A stretch of DNA of 7,887 bases from VBAT01 sp036520835 (GCA_036520835.1 DATDIX010000087.1:1-7887); one strand, 5' to 3'. Positions 1-6,870 are shown, counted from the first letter of the stretch. Program-made: numbers and translations. The notes: generated by a model not told the origin, from the letters alone.

Positions 1-1032
1 TCGAAAACATATAAACCATTACCCGGTGGTGATACATTTATTGTAATGAGCAATTACCAGGACAAACTGGTCTGGAAAAACGGTAGCTGCAAATTATATG
101 ATCTCGGTAATGATGTATTGGGTCTCCAATGGTTCACTAAAATGGGAAGCATCGGTGGAGATGTATTAAGCGGCATTCAAAGTTCCATTGATAAAGCGGA
201 GAAAAATTATAAAGGACTTGTGATCGCCAATGAAGGCGCTAATTTCAGCGCCGGGGCCAATGTAGGTATGATCTTTATGCTGGCGATCGACCAGGAATAT
301 GATGAACTGGATATGGCCATCCGTCTTTTCCAGAACACGATGATGCGTGCACGGTATTCTTCTGTGCCGGTAGTAGTGGCCCCTCATGCACTCGCATTGG
401 GCGGCGCCTGTGAACTGAGTTTACATGCCGATAAAGTTTGCCCGGCTGCAGAAACCTATACAGGCCTGGTTGAATTAGGTGTGGGCCTGATACCCGGTGG
501 TGGTGGCACAAAAGAATTTGTTTTAAGAGCCTCTGATGAAATGCATGAAGACGAACCCGAAACCATTACTTTAAAAAATCGTTTCTTAACGATCGCAACA
601 GCCAAAGTGGCTACTTCTGCCGCAGAAGGTTTTGATATCGGTGTGTACCGAAAAGGGCTGGATGAAGTGGTGTTGAACCAGGGCAGAAGAATTGCTGAAG
701 CAAAAAGATCAGTAATTGAATTTTCTGATAGTGGTTATACGGCCCCGGTGCAAAGAAAAGATGTAAAAGTGCTGGGACGTTCTGCTTTGGGCGCATTGTA
801 TGCCGGTATCAATGGAATGTGGAGAGCTAATTATGCCACCGATCATGATGCAGTAGTGGCAAAAAAGCTAGCCTATGTCATGTGCGGCGGTGACCTCAGC
901 GAACCCAGTTTGGTTTCTGAACAATATTTACTTGACCTTGAAAGAGAAGCATTCTTATCTCTTTGCGGTGAAAAGAAAACACTGGAAAGAATTCAAAGCG
1001 TATTGAAAAGCGGCAGACCAGTCAGGAATTAG
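1..1032 (+). CDS. 3-hydroxyacyl-CoA dehydrogenase / enoyl-CoA hydratase, FadN-like, C-terminal part (5' truncated by window)
   Basis: The frame is open from the first base, so the gene starts upstream and 343 C-terminal residues are visible; the ATG at 46 is internal. The segment is a crotonase (enoyl-CoA hydratase) domain. FSAGAN (visible residues 82-87) and GGACEL (135-140) form the CoA-binding and oxyanion-hole regions. The Glu of GGACEL and the Glu of LVELGVGLIPGGGGT (about 158) match the two catalytic glutamates of enoyl-CoA hydratase. The C-terminus (EQYLLDLEREAFLSLCGE, then SGRPVRN) fits the FadN type, in which an N-terminal NAD-dependent 3-hydroxyacyl-CoA dehydrogenase precedes the hydratase, about 800 residues in all. 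From the family, it hydrates enoyl-CoA and oxidises 3-hydroxyacyl-CoA in cytosolic fatty-acid beta-oxidation. The dehydrogenase half is outside the window. No thiolase or acyl-CoA dehydrogenase gene follows; the next gene is a protease-like gene 19 bp downstream. Confidence 0.9.
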   Translation, partial: SKTYKPLPGGDTFIVMSNYQDKLVWKNGSCKLYDLGNDVLGLQWFTKMGSIGGDVLSGIQSSIDKAEKNYKGLVIANEGANFSAGANVGMIFMLAIDQEYDELDMAIRLFQNTMMRARYSSVPVVVAPHALALGGACELSLHADKVCPAAETYTGLVELGVGLIPGGGGTKEFVLRASDEMHEDEPETITLKNRFLTIATAKVATSAAEGFDIGVYRKGLDEVVLNQGRRIAEAKRSVIEFSDSGYTAPVQRKDVKVLGRSALGALYAGINGMWRANYATDHDAVVAKKLAYVMCGGDLSEPSLVSEQYLLDLEREAFLSLCGEKKTLERIQSVLKSGRPVRN

Positions 1033-1051
1033 GTTCGTTTTTAATAACATT

Positions 1052-1720
1052 ATGGGCAGTGCAGAAATAATCCGTGATCAACTTACTATTCATTCCCATA
1101 TCATCACCTATGGTAATGCGGCTGATCCGGCAGTGACGGAACAGATCAGGGAGGAAATAGAAACGATGTGGAATGAGCCACCTGGTACGATATTTATAAA
1201 ATCAAAAGAATTCGCCGTAGTTTTCTGGATCACAGCATCATTCGAGCCCGGCATTCTGCCTGAAGATATTTACAGTAACCTTGACCCCCGCAATAATTAT
1301 TTCAGAATAGAAGAATTTGCTCACGGCAATATTTCATTCGTTGACGGCATTGGGTGCAACACAGGATATTTTAAACTGGAAAATCTATACAAAGGATCAA
1401 CTACTGCTGCGCATGAGTATGGGCATACTTTAGGTTTACATCACCCGGCTGATCTTGACCTGAGAGGAAAAGGAATTCCGGGCATTATGTATCCAAGAGG
1501 TACATTGGTTGATCCGCAATATCAATATAACCCCGACGGGGAGGCTGGTGACAGCAGCAATGGAGGGACCATGCACCCGAAGAACAGAAAAGTGCTGAAG
1601 GCTGACATTAACCAGTTAAAGTTGCATAAACTCTTTTTCGAAAAAGGAAAAGCTGTCATCGGCGAGTTTACGAGTATCTGGCACCCTGATCATAAAGATC
1701 TTTCACCGCCGGATCTATAG
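1052..1720 (+). CDS. Metzincin-type zinc metalloprotease, small, apparently cytosolic
   Basis: This encodes 222 residues. HEYGHTLGLHH (121-131) is a full HExxHxxGxxH zinc-binding motif with ligands H121, H125 and H131 and catalytic E122. GIMYPRG 15 residues further on supplies a plausible Met-turn (M146), as in M10-like metzincins. The N-terminus (MGSAEIIRDQL) has no signal peptide, lipobox or membrane segment, and no cysteine-switch propeptide is visible, so the product appears cytosolic unless exported by another route. C101 and C-terminal His residues are present but have no assigned role. The ATG starts 19 bp after the FadN-like stop with no terminator between, so co-transcription is likely. 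No ribosome-binding site stands out, which is usual in Bacteroidota. Its last 53 bases overlap the end of the convergent epimerase gene. The zincin fold is well supported; the substrate is unknown. Confidence 0.8.
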   Translation: MGSAEIIRDQLTIHSHIITYGNAADPAVTEQIREEIETMWNEPPGTIFIKSKEFAVVFWITASFEPGILPEDIYSNLDPRNNYFRIEEFAHGNISFVDGIGCNTGYFKLENLYKGSTTAAHEYGHTLGLHHPADLDLRGKGIPGIMYPRGTLVDPQYQYNPDGEAGDSSNGGTMHPKNRKVLKADINQLKLHKLFFEKGKAVIGEFTSIWHPDHKDLSPPDL

Positions 1721-2660
1721 AAGAGTATAAAAAAGTAAATCCTGTGTACTGAATTTTTGCACAACTGACGGTAGCGCTTTTCAGTACTTCCATGCTGATT
1801 TCTCCAAATACCCATTTGAGTAAAAAAGAAGGAACATACAATGGAATAAAGAATTTTCCCTTTGCGATGGTTGCCAGTTTCAGCATAAAGTCCCTGTTAG
1901 AAACCGGGTGAGGTGCAACAGCATTGTAAACACCATTCATGTTCTCGTTTTCAATAGCAGCGATATACAGCCGGACAAGATCATCCATATGTATCCAGCT
2001 GATGATCTGTTTACCGCTTCCCAATATTGTCGCTGCTCCGAATCGCAGGGGTTTTTCAAACTCTTTTAACGCCCCTCCTTCCCTGCTTAACACAACACCT
2101 ATACGAAAATTCACTAATCGTTTGCCTGTTTTACCAAGCGGTGCAATACTCTCTTCCCATTGCCGGCATGTTGTTCCCAAAAAATCATCACTTGAACCAA
2201 CTTCTTCGGTAAAAGGATGTGGGTTGGGTATAACCGGGTCGGGGCCATACCAGCCGATTGCTGAAGAACTGATGACGGTTTTTACCCGGTTAGTGTTTTC
2301 TTTTAAGGCTTTCACCAGCAACTCCCCGCTCTTCACACGGCTGTCAACTATTTCCTGTTTTCGTTTTTTGGTCCATCGTTTATCGGCTATTCCTGCGCCT
2401 GCCAGGTGTATAATATGATCTGCTTTGGCGATGGCCTCTTTATCTATGGTTTGATCATTAATGTTCCATTGGGCATAAGAGAGGTTACCGTCCTTCGCTT
2501 CGCTCTGGATGACGGCTGGTTGCTGGGTCTGCTCCGAATTTAATTCGGGGTTACTGGTCGCTCTTGACAAGATGATTACATGATAATTCTTTTCGAGTAG
2601 CGCCCTGGTAAGTGCTTTGCCAATCAGTCCTGTACCTCCTGTGATCAAAACCGTTTCCAT
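1668..2660 (-). CDS. TIGR01777/YfcH-type NAD(P)-binding epimerase-like protein with an internal repeat-derived insertion
   Basis: This encodes 330 residues of an atypical extended short-chain dehydrogenase. TGGTGLIG (7-14) is the GxxGxxG Rossmann motif. HLAGAGIADKRW (85-96), SSAIGWYG (132-139), the TCRQWE stretch (164-169), RIGVVLSREGGAL (186-198) and SWIHMDDL (221-228) are characteristic of the TIGR01777/YfcH family. The ending GFTFLYSSIDPAVKDLY matches the family's usual C-terminus, so the stop inside the convergent protease gene looks real. The biochemical role of this family is poorly defined; NAD(P) binding is the safe statement. Family members are near 300 residues. The excess lies between beta-strand 2 (HVIILSR, 27-33) and YAQWN (62-66), where residues about 34-61 are encoded by DNA resembling dispersed palindromic repeats. 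The gene is monocistronic here and divergent from the lipoprotein gene. Confidence 0.88.
   Translation of the reverse strand: METVLITGGTGLIGKALTRALLEKNYHVIILSRATSNPELNSEQTQQPAVIQSEAKDGNLSYAQWNINDQTIDKEAIAKADHIIHLAGAGIADKRWTKKRKQEIVDSRVKSGELLVKALKENTNRVKTVISSSAIGWYGPDPVIPNPHPFTEEVGSSDDFLGTTCRQWEESIAPLGKTGKRLVNFRIGVVLSREGGALKEFEKPLRFGAATILGSGKQIISWIHMDDLVRLYIAAIENENMNGVYNAVAPHPVSNRDFMLKLATIAKGKFFIPLYVPSFLLKWVFGEISMEVLKSATVSCAKIQYTGFTFLYSSIDPAVKDLYDQGARYS
2491..2514 (-). repeat. Dispersed repeat, copy A (inside the epimerase CDS)
   Basis: On the + strand the unit begins TCCTTCG and ends GGATGACG. It aligns with 6921-6945 with 22 of 24 positions identical and one single-base indel. The ends of the unit (TCC / GGA) are inverted, giving short hairpin potential. 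On the coding strand it is read as part of AVIQSEAKDG. Confidence 0.75.
2532..2550. repeat. Inverted repeat CCGAATT-T-AATTCGG in the epimerase CDS
   Basis: Seven-base perfect arms at 2534-2540 and 2542-2548 flank a single T. They extend outward by one G:T wobble and one C:G pair to 9-base arms. The coding strand reads NPELNSE here. It lies 17 bp from repeat copy A, inside the same extra segment of the protein, which suggests both arrived as mobile or dispersed repeat DNA. Confidence 0.55.
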
Positions 2661-2814
2661 ACCGCATAAAGATAAGAGGATAGAAGATTATGATATGTTC
2701 TAAACAGGCAACAGCAAAAGAAGGTTCATTACCGGGGTAATATTTTCCTAACCTAATCTTCATACTGTGGTAACATGGCAGGAACTAAGTTGCGCTCCTA
2801 AAAAACAACTGAGT
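2661..2814. other. Divergent intergenic region between the epimerase and lipoprotein genes
   Basis: These 154 bp must carry promoters for both flanking genes. On the minus strand TATCTTTA (2674 down to 2667) differs from the Bacteroidota -7 element TAnnTTTG at the last base only. If used, it would place transcription start almost at the epimerase ATG, but no TTTG lies at a suitable distance upstream. On the + strand I see no convincing -33/-7 pair. No hairpin or operator stands out. Confidence 0.4.
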
Positions 2815-4314
2815 ATGAAAAGAAAATTATTGCCCGGCCTTGTATTACTGGCTGCTTTTTCAGCTTGTAGTCCCCACGACAACCCTTACAGCAATGAAAA
2901 TGCCTCCACATTTACCGAAATAAGTTCTACTGATCTTGGGGAAGCAGGTGCTGCCGAAATATCTGCTTATGATCCGCTTACCAAAAAATTGTTCGTGGTG
3001 ACCAATTCAGGCTCTGCCACCAGGATAGATGTTATTGACTTAAGCAACCCTTCTTTGCCGGTCATCACCAACAATCCTATTGACATAAGTCCTTTTGGCG
3101 GTGGGGTGAATAGTGTTTCTGTATTCGAAGGGAAACTGGCCGCCGCCATCGAAGCTACTCCTAAAACCAATCCCGGTAAAGTGGTTGTTTTTAAAACTAC
3201 CGACCATTCCGTAGTAAAGGAAATAACAGTAGGTGCATTACCCGATATGATCACTTATACCTATGACGGAAAATATATCTTAACGGCCAATGAAGGTGAG
3301 CCGGCTGATGATTATGCTGCCGATCCTGCCGGCACCGTATCTATTATCTCTGTTCGGGACAACTATGCCGTCAGTACTATTGATTTTTCAGGTTTTGCTT
3401 CACAGCAGGCTGCTTTGGAGACAAAGGGATTCAGGATATTTGGCCCTAATACAGGTTTTGCTGCCAACATAGAGCCGGAATACCTTACTATCTCATCCGA
3501 CTCACGTACCGCATGGGTCACTTTACAGGAAAACAATGCGATCGCCAAAATAGATATTCGTTCAAAATGTATCACCCATATTTTCCCGCTTGGATTCAAG
3601 AATTATGATTTGGACATAAATGGTGTTGATCCCAGCGACAGGGACAGTAAAATAGAATTCAGGAAAATACCTGTGAAAGGTATGTTTCAGCCGGATGGCA
3701 TAGCGGTATACGAAAAATGGGGAAAGCCTTACCTGTTTTCAGCCAACGAAGGCGATGTTCGTGAATGGACAGCTTTTGCAGAAAATAAAAGGGTGAAAGA
3801 CCTGGCACTCGATCCCACGGCTTTTCCTGATGCGGCTACATTGAAACTGGATCCGAATATCGGTCGCCTGAATGTGACGTCAACCCTTGGAAATACCGAC
3901 GGAGATACAGATTATGATGCATTGTATTCATTCGGCGCCCGTTCATTCAGCGTATGGAATGGTTTTAACGGTCAATTAGTTTTTGACAGTGAAAATGAGC
4001 TGGAAGAAAAAGCGTTGGCAGCAGTAAAATATGATGATGCCCGCAGTGACGATAAAGGAGTGGAGCCCGAAGGCATCACACTTGGCTATATAGGCAACCG
4101 TGTCATTGCCTTTGTAGGAATGGAAAGAGCCGACCTGGTTGCTCTTTATGATGTAACCGACCCGCAGCATCCCGTATTCATTAAATCATTACCGACAGGC
4201 GATGCCCCCGAAGGGCTTTTGTTCATCCCCGCAAAGTACAGCCCCTCCAATAAAAGTCTTTTAGTGGTTTCCAGCGAAGGCGATGGAACGGTAAAAGTGT
4301 ATCAAACCAATTAA
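2815..4314 (+). CDS. Choice-of-anchor I family beta-propeller lipoprotein
   Basis: This encodes 499 residues from the ATG at 2815, chosen because it begins the signal peptide MKRKLLPGLVLLAAFSAC; an upstream in-frame GTG at 2767 would bury it. Cys18 is a probable lipidation site, although Phe at -3 of the lipobox is atypical. The rest matches the choice-of-anchor I family (YncE/LVIVD-like repeats, often annotated as alkaline-phosphatase-like): VGALPDM (139-145), ANEGEP (158-163), EPEYL (220-224), VTLQENNA (235-242), a second ANEGD (310-314), TLGNTDGDTDYDALYSFGAR (357-376), RSDDKGVEPEG (410-420) and PEGLLFIPA (465-473). The acidic DGDTDYD stretch may bind metal. Here the lipid anchor replaces the C-terminal sorting domain common in the family. 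It is probably held in the outer membrane or periplasm; no enzymatic activity can be assigned. A strong terminator follows. Confidence 0.88.
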   Translation: MKRKLLPGLVLLAAFSACSPHDNPYSNENASTFTEISSTDLGEAGAAEISAYDPLTKKLFVVTNSGSATRIDVIDLSNPSLPVITNNPIDISPFGGGVNSVSVFEGKLAAAIEATPKTNPGKVVVFKTTDHSVVKEITVGALPDMITYTYDGKYILTANEGEPADDYAADPAGTVSIISVRDNYAVSTIDFSGFASQQAALETKGFRIFGPNTGFAANIEPEYLTISSDSRTAWVTLQENNAIAKIDIRSKCITHIFPLGFKNYDLDINGVDPSDRDSKIEFRKIPVKGMFQPDGIAVYEKWGKPYLFSANEGDVREWTAFAENKRVKDLALDPTAFPDAATLKLDPNIGRLNVTSTLGNTDGDTDYDALYSFGARSFSVWNGFNGQLVFDSENELEEKALAAVKYDDARSDDKGVEPEGITLGYIGNRVIAFVGMERADLVALYDVTDPQHPVFIKSLPTGDAPEGLLFIPAKYSPSNKSLLVVSSEGDGTVKVYQTN

Positions 4315-4336
4315 GAATAAATTCAGCATAGCTATG

Positions 4337-4370
4337 AGCCGGGTCATTGAATAATGACCCGGCTTTTTTT
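4337..4370 (+). terminator. Rho-independent terminator of the lipoprotein gene
   Basis: A perfect 12-bp stem, AGCCGGGTCATT (4337-4348) with AATGACCCGGCT (4353-4364), encloses a four-base GAAT loop and runs into seven T residues (4364-4370). It begins 22 bp after the lipoprotein stop codon and separates that gene from the ABC transporter genes. Confidence 0.95.
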
Positions 4371-4446
4371 ATAGTGTAACCTCCCATCACGGTTGGCGTC
4401 ACATTTAAAACAGTCCTGGTTCAATCCGGCCTTTTGTCAAATTTTT

Positions 4447-4476
4447 ATTGATAAGCGGGCAAAAAGTTTATCTTCA
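4447..4476 (+). promoter_or_regulatory. Possible weak promoter for the ABC transporter operon
   Basis: ATTG (4447-4450) and TATCTTCA (4469-4476) are separated by 18 bp and partly resemble the Bacteroidota -33 TTTG and -7 TAnnTTTG elements. Transcription would start about 15 bp before the ATG at 4498. A promoter is expected here because a terminator ends at 4370, but the match is imperfect. Confidence 0.25.
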
Positions 4477-4497
4477 TCGGGCAATCAATTATCAACT

Positions 4498-5424
4498 ATG
4501 AGTTCAGTTCTCACGATCCAAAACATCAGCAAGTCCTACGGTTATGTCAGGGCATTGAATGATGTATCTTTTACTGTTCCAAAAGGAAGTGTATTCGGTA
4601 TTCTTGGGCCAAATGGAAGCGGCAAGACCACCATGCTGGGTATTGTAATGGATATCCTTAAAGCATCTTCGGGCACATTCCTGTGGAACGGGCAGCCGGG
4701 GAGCAGTAACGAAATGAGAAAACAGATCGGCACTTTGCTGGAAACGCCTAACTTCTATCATTACCTGAGTGGCCAGAAAAACCTGGAAATTGCTGCGGCT
4801 ATTAAGGAAAAAGGCAAAAGTGATATTCCTGCAGTATTGGAAAAAGTGAATCTGACCCAGCGAAAGGATTCGAAGTTCAGCACCTATTCACTTGGGATGA
4901 AGCAGCGCCTGGCTATTGCTTCTACCCTGCTCGGCAATCCTGATATACTCGTCTTTGATGAGCCCACCAACGGACTTGACCCGGCTGGTATTGCTGAAAT
5001 AAGAGAACTCATCAAACAACTGAACCGCCAGGGAAAGACCATCATCATGGCCAGCCATATCCTTGACGAAGTGGAAAAGGTTTGTACCCATGTGGCCATC
5101 ATTCAGAAAGGGGTATTAAAAACTGTTGGCTCTGTAAACGAAGTGCTTTCTGCCTCTCATGAAAACAAAGCAGCTACCGTTGACATTGAGATCGGTGCTG
5201 ATAATTTAGAAGCGCTGGAAGCAATATTGAAACAAATGCCCGGTATCATCCATGTTTTTAACACAGACAATAATTTATCTGTCGAATGCGAAGAGACCGT
5301 CACCGCTGCCGCCATCAACCAGTTTTGTTTTGAAAAAGGCATTGTACTGAGCCAGCTTAACCTGAAACGTAAATCACTTGAAAAAAGATTTTTGGAAATT
5401 ACAGGTACACAAAGCGACCGTTAA
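4498..5424 (+). CDS. ABC transporter ATP-binding protein, BcrA/LanF-like, ABC-2 exporter family
   Basis: This encodes 308 residues. GPNGSGKT (37-44) is Walker A, SLGMKQRLAIA (131-141) the ABC signature, ILVFDEPTNGLDP (150-162) Walker B and D-loop, and His187 in MASHILDE the H-loop switch. The Q-loop position holds Glu: IGTLLETPNFY (77-87), the pattern of BcrA and lantibiotic-immunity (LanF) ATPases, where it is called an E-loop. Residues from about 215 form a C-terminal accessory domain. The ATG at 4498 is preferred over an in-frame ATG at 4393, because the 35 extra residues are not ABC-like and would start just after the terminator. The permease gene begins 27 bp downstream, so the two probably form a dimeric exporter of two ATPases and two permeases. 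The substrate is unknown; bacitracin or lantibiotic-type peptides are only a family-based possibility. Confidence 0.92.
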   Translation: MSSVLTIQNISKSYGYVRALNDVSFTVPKGSVFGILGPNGSGKTTMLGIVMDILKASSGTFLWNGQPGSSNEMRKQIGTLLETPNFYHYLSGQKNLEIAAAIKEKGKSDIPAVLEKVNLTQRKDSKFSTYSLGMKQRLAIASTLLGNPDILVFDEPTNGLDPAGIAEIRELIKQLNRQGKTIIMASHILDEVEKVCTHVAIIQKGVLKTVGSVNEVLSASHENKAATVDIEIGADNLEALEAILKQMPGIIHVFNTDNNLSVECEETVTAAAINQFCFEKGIVLSQLNLKRKSLEKRFLEITGTQSDR

Positions 5425-5451
5425 TTAAACTCATTATAAATAATTACCGCA

Positions 5452-6252
5452 ATGATCAGGAACCTCCAGATAGAATGGATGAAAATAAAGAACTACCGGG
5501 TATTCCAGGTGTTCTCAGTATTGTACCTTATCGGCATCCTTGTTATCATTTATATCTTTTACAAAATATACATCCAGCTGATGGGCAGGGTCATGTCAAT
5601 GGGCAATCCTAATCCAAGAGACGGAAGTGATCTTTTCTCCCTTTTTTCCTCAGATACGATCTGGACGACCGTATGTTTTTCGACCAGCTTTTTGCTATAC
5701 TTACCGGGTATGGTGATCATTAACTTATTTATCAATGAAGTAAATTTTAAAACACACCGTCAGAATATTATTGACGGCTGGAAAAGGGAAACTTTCATTT
5801 ATACCAAAATAGGTTTGATAATTTGTATTTCATTGGTGGTTACCATTATGAACATGATTGCTACCATGATCATGTGCCAGGTCACCAATACCAGTTTTTC
5901 CCTGGCATCAGGGCTTGATAGGTTAGGGCTTTGTTTTGTTCAAACCTTTGTATACCTGATGTTCGCTTTATTACTGGCTACCGTCTTCCGGAGAAGTGGG
6001 GTGGCTATCATTGTATTTTTTATTTATGGCCTGTTACTGGAGTTATTGTTCATGTGGCTGTTCAGCAAAATAATACCGGGCATGCAACATTTCTTACCCT
6101 TGCAGGTAGCGGATTCGTTGATCACTTTTCCAAAAATGGGCGGCATATTCGGCAACAATCCCGGGGTTTCGGTATTGCTACCTTCGTCATTGGCATTTGC
6201 CGGCTTATATATTTACCTGACAGTGAGAAAGTATAAGTATGATGATCTGTGA
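5452..6252 (+). CDS. ABC-2 type transporter permease
   Basis: This encodes 266 residues with six predicted hydrophobic helices at about 18-40, 70-94, 117-142, 156-178, 183-206 and 239-257, a standard ABC-2 permease layout. The cytoplasmic loop after helix 2 reads NEVNFKTHRQNIIDGW (95-110). I recognise this as the conserved coupling segment of Bacteroidota ABC-2 permeases, the likely contact with the ATPase. The gene lies 27 bp behind the ATPase gene with no terminator or promoter between, and no Shine-Dalgarno sequence is evident. The stop is 21 bp from the convergent acetyltransferase stop, with no clear hairpin between them. The transported substrate cannot be read from the sequence. Confidence 0.88.
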   Translation: MIRNLQIEWMKIKNYRVFQVFSVLYLIGILVIIYIFYKIYIQLMGRVMSMGNPNPRDGSDLFSLFSSDTIWTTVCFSTSFLLYLPGMVIINLFINEVNFKTHRQNIIDGWKRETFIYTKIGLIICISLVVTIMNMIATMIMCQVTNTSFSLASGLDRLGLCFVQTFVYLMFALLLATVFRRSGVAIIVFFIYGLLLELLFMWLFSKIIPGMQHFLPLQVADSLITFPKMGGIFGNNPGVSVLLPSSLAFAGLYIYLTVRKYKYDDL

Positions 6253-6273
6253 GTGATGATCATAAATAAGTCG

Positions 6274-6780
6274 TCAGGAAAGTTCAAGTTTGTATAACCA
6301 ATACTTCATCCCATAAATAGGATCTATCTCTTTGTATTTGGCAAAGCCAATGTTTTCATAGATATGCCTGGCATCATCCATCTTTTCTGAAGTATGTAAC
6401 CCTACGGTTTTTTCATTGGTTTGCAGGGCATGGTCCACACACATTTGTGTCAGGCGTTTGGCAATTCCTTTGCCCCTGTATCCAGGATGTACTCCAACCA
6501 TGCGGATATATGACCAGTCAGCGGGATAGATATGCGTAGGGTTTCCGCTGGGTACTAAATAGGCCATCCCGATCAACTGTTCATTGTCTTCGCAGACAAA
6601 AATGGCGGAGTTATTTACCAACTGTGTCCACATCTTATCATTATGCAGAAACCGATCCATTGTTTGCCAGTCGGCGGGTGATAAAATGCTTTTGAACTGG
6701 CTATAGGAAAGAATGCCTAATTGCTGGAGGGATTCTTTTTCACTGGAAAATCCTTTTCTATAGATAAGATGGGTATTCAT
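6274..6780 (-). CDS. GNAT family N-acetyltransferase
   Basis: This encodes 168 residues. The acetyl-CoA-binding motif A reads YIRMVGVHPGYRGKGIAKRL (91-110), with the Q/RxxGxG/A signature as RGKGIA (102-107). The motif B-like ARHIYENIGF (137-146) follows. The N-terminal third (YSQFKSILSPADWQTM) resembles small GNAT proteins without an assigned acceptor, so only acetyl-CoA-dependent N-acyl transfer can be inferred. I chose the ATG at 6780. The frame continues upstream to 6921, but that extension would run through the ftsZ terminator and a promoter and encodes unrelated Phe-rich sequence. With the chosen start the leader is about 20-25 bases from the predicted promoter, and a GGAA lies about 8 bases before the ATG. 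It is cytosolic and probably monocistronic. Confidence 0.9.
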   Translation of the reverse strand: MNTHLIYRKGFSSEKESLQQLGILSYSQFKSILSPADWQTMDRFLHNDKMWTQLVNNSAIFVCEDNEQLIGMAYLVPSGNPTHIYPADWSYIRMVGVHPGYRGKGIAKRLTQMCVDHALQTNEKTVGLHTSEKMDDARHIYENIGFAKYKEIDPIYGMKYWLYKLELS

Positions 6781-6809
6781 TTGTATTTCCAATGCCGTTA
6801 ATCCCTGGT

Positions 6810-6843
6810 CAAATTTAATTAATTCAAAAAAAGAGAAATCAAA
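6810..6843 (-). promoter_or_regulatory. Bacteroidota-type promoter for the GNAT gene
   Basis: On the minus strand TAAATTTG (6817 down to 6810) is an exact match to the -7 consensus TAnnTTTG. TTTG (6843 down to 6840) lies 22 bp upstream as a candidate -33 element; the spacing is slightly long. Predicted transcription start is about 6803, roughly 20 bases before the ATG. The -33 element falls within the T-run of the preceding terminator. Confidence 0.5.
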
Positions 6844-6870
6844 AAAAACCCTCCGATAGAAATCGGAGGG
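6841..6870 (-). terminator. Rho-independent terminator of ftsZ
   Basis: On the minus strand a perfect 9-bp stem CCCTCCGAT / ATCGGAGGG (6870-6862 with 6857-6849) closes a four-base loop and is followed directly by eight T residues (6848-6841). It lies 94 bp downstream of the ftsZ stop codon and points away from ftsZ, towards the GNAT gene. Confidence 0.95.

Larger units (their letters stand above)
2478..2561 (-). repeat. Repeat-derived in-frame insertion in the epimerase gene
   Basis: This stretch encodes residues about 34-61 and lies where family members have only a short loop. It contains two palindrome-like units, one at 2532-2550 (encoding PELNSE) and one at 2491-2514 (encoding VIQSEAKD and neighbours). 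The second is nearly identical to non-coding DNA at 6921-6945. The reading frame is preserved through both units. The boundaries are approximate because they rest on comparison with the remembered family pattern, not an alignment. Confidence 0.6.

Noticed and set aside
1939..2418. Long open frame on the + strand opposite the epimerase gene
   Set aside because: The minus strand has clear, complete family motifs throughout. The + frame shows no domain and is a codon-bias shadow.
2478..2561. Insertion sequence or CRISPR-like repeat in the epimerase gene
   Set aside because: There is no transposase, terminal inverted repeat pair, target duplication or regularly spaced repeat array; only short palindromic units are present.
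2767..2814. Earlier GTG start for the lipoprotein gene
   Set aside because: It would place 16 polar residues before a clear lipoprotein signal peptide that begins at the ATG at 2815.
4393..4497. Earlier ATG start for the ABC ATPase
   Set aside because: The 35 extra residues are not part of the ABC fold, and the start would lie only 22 bp after the terminator, leaving no room for a promoter.
6253..6273. Possible bidirectional terminator between the permease and GNAT genes
   Set aside because: The 21-bp gap contains only a short ATGATCAT palindrome, with no stable stem followed by a T-run.
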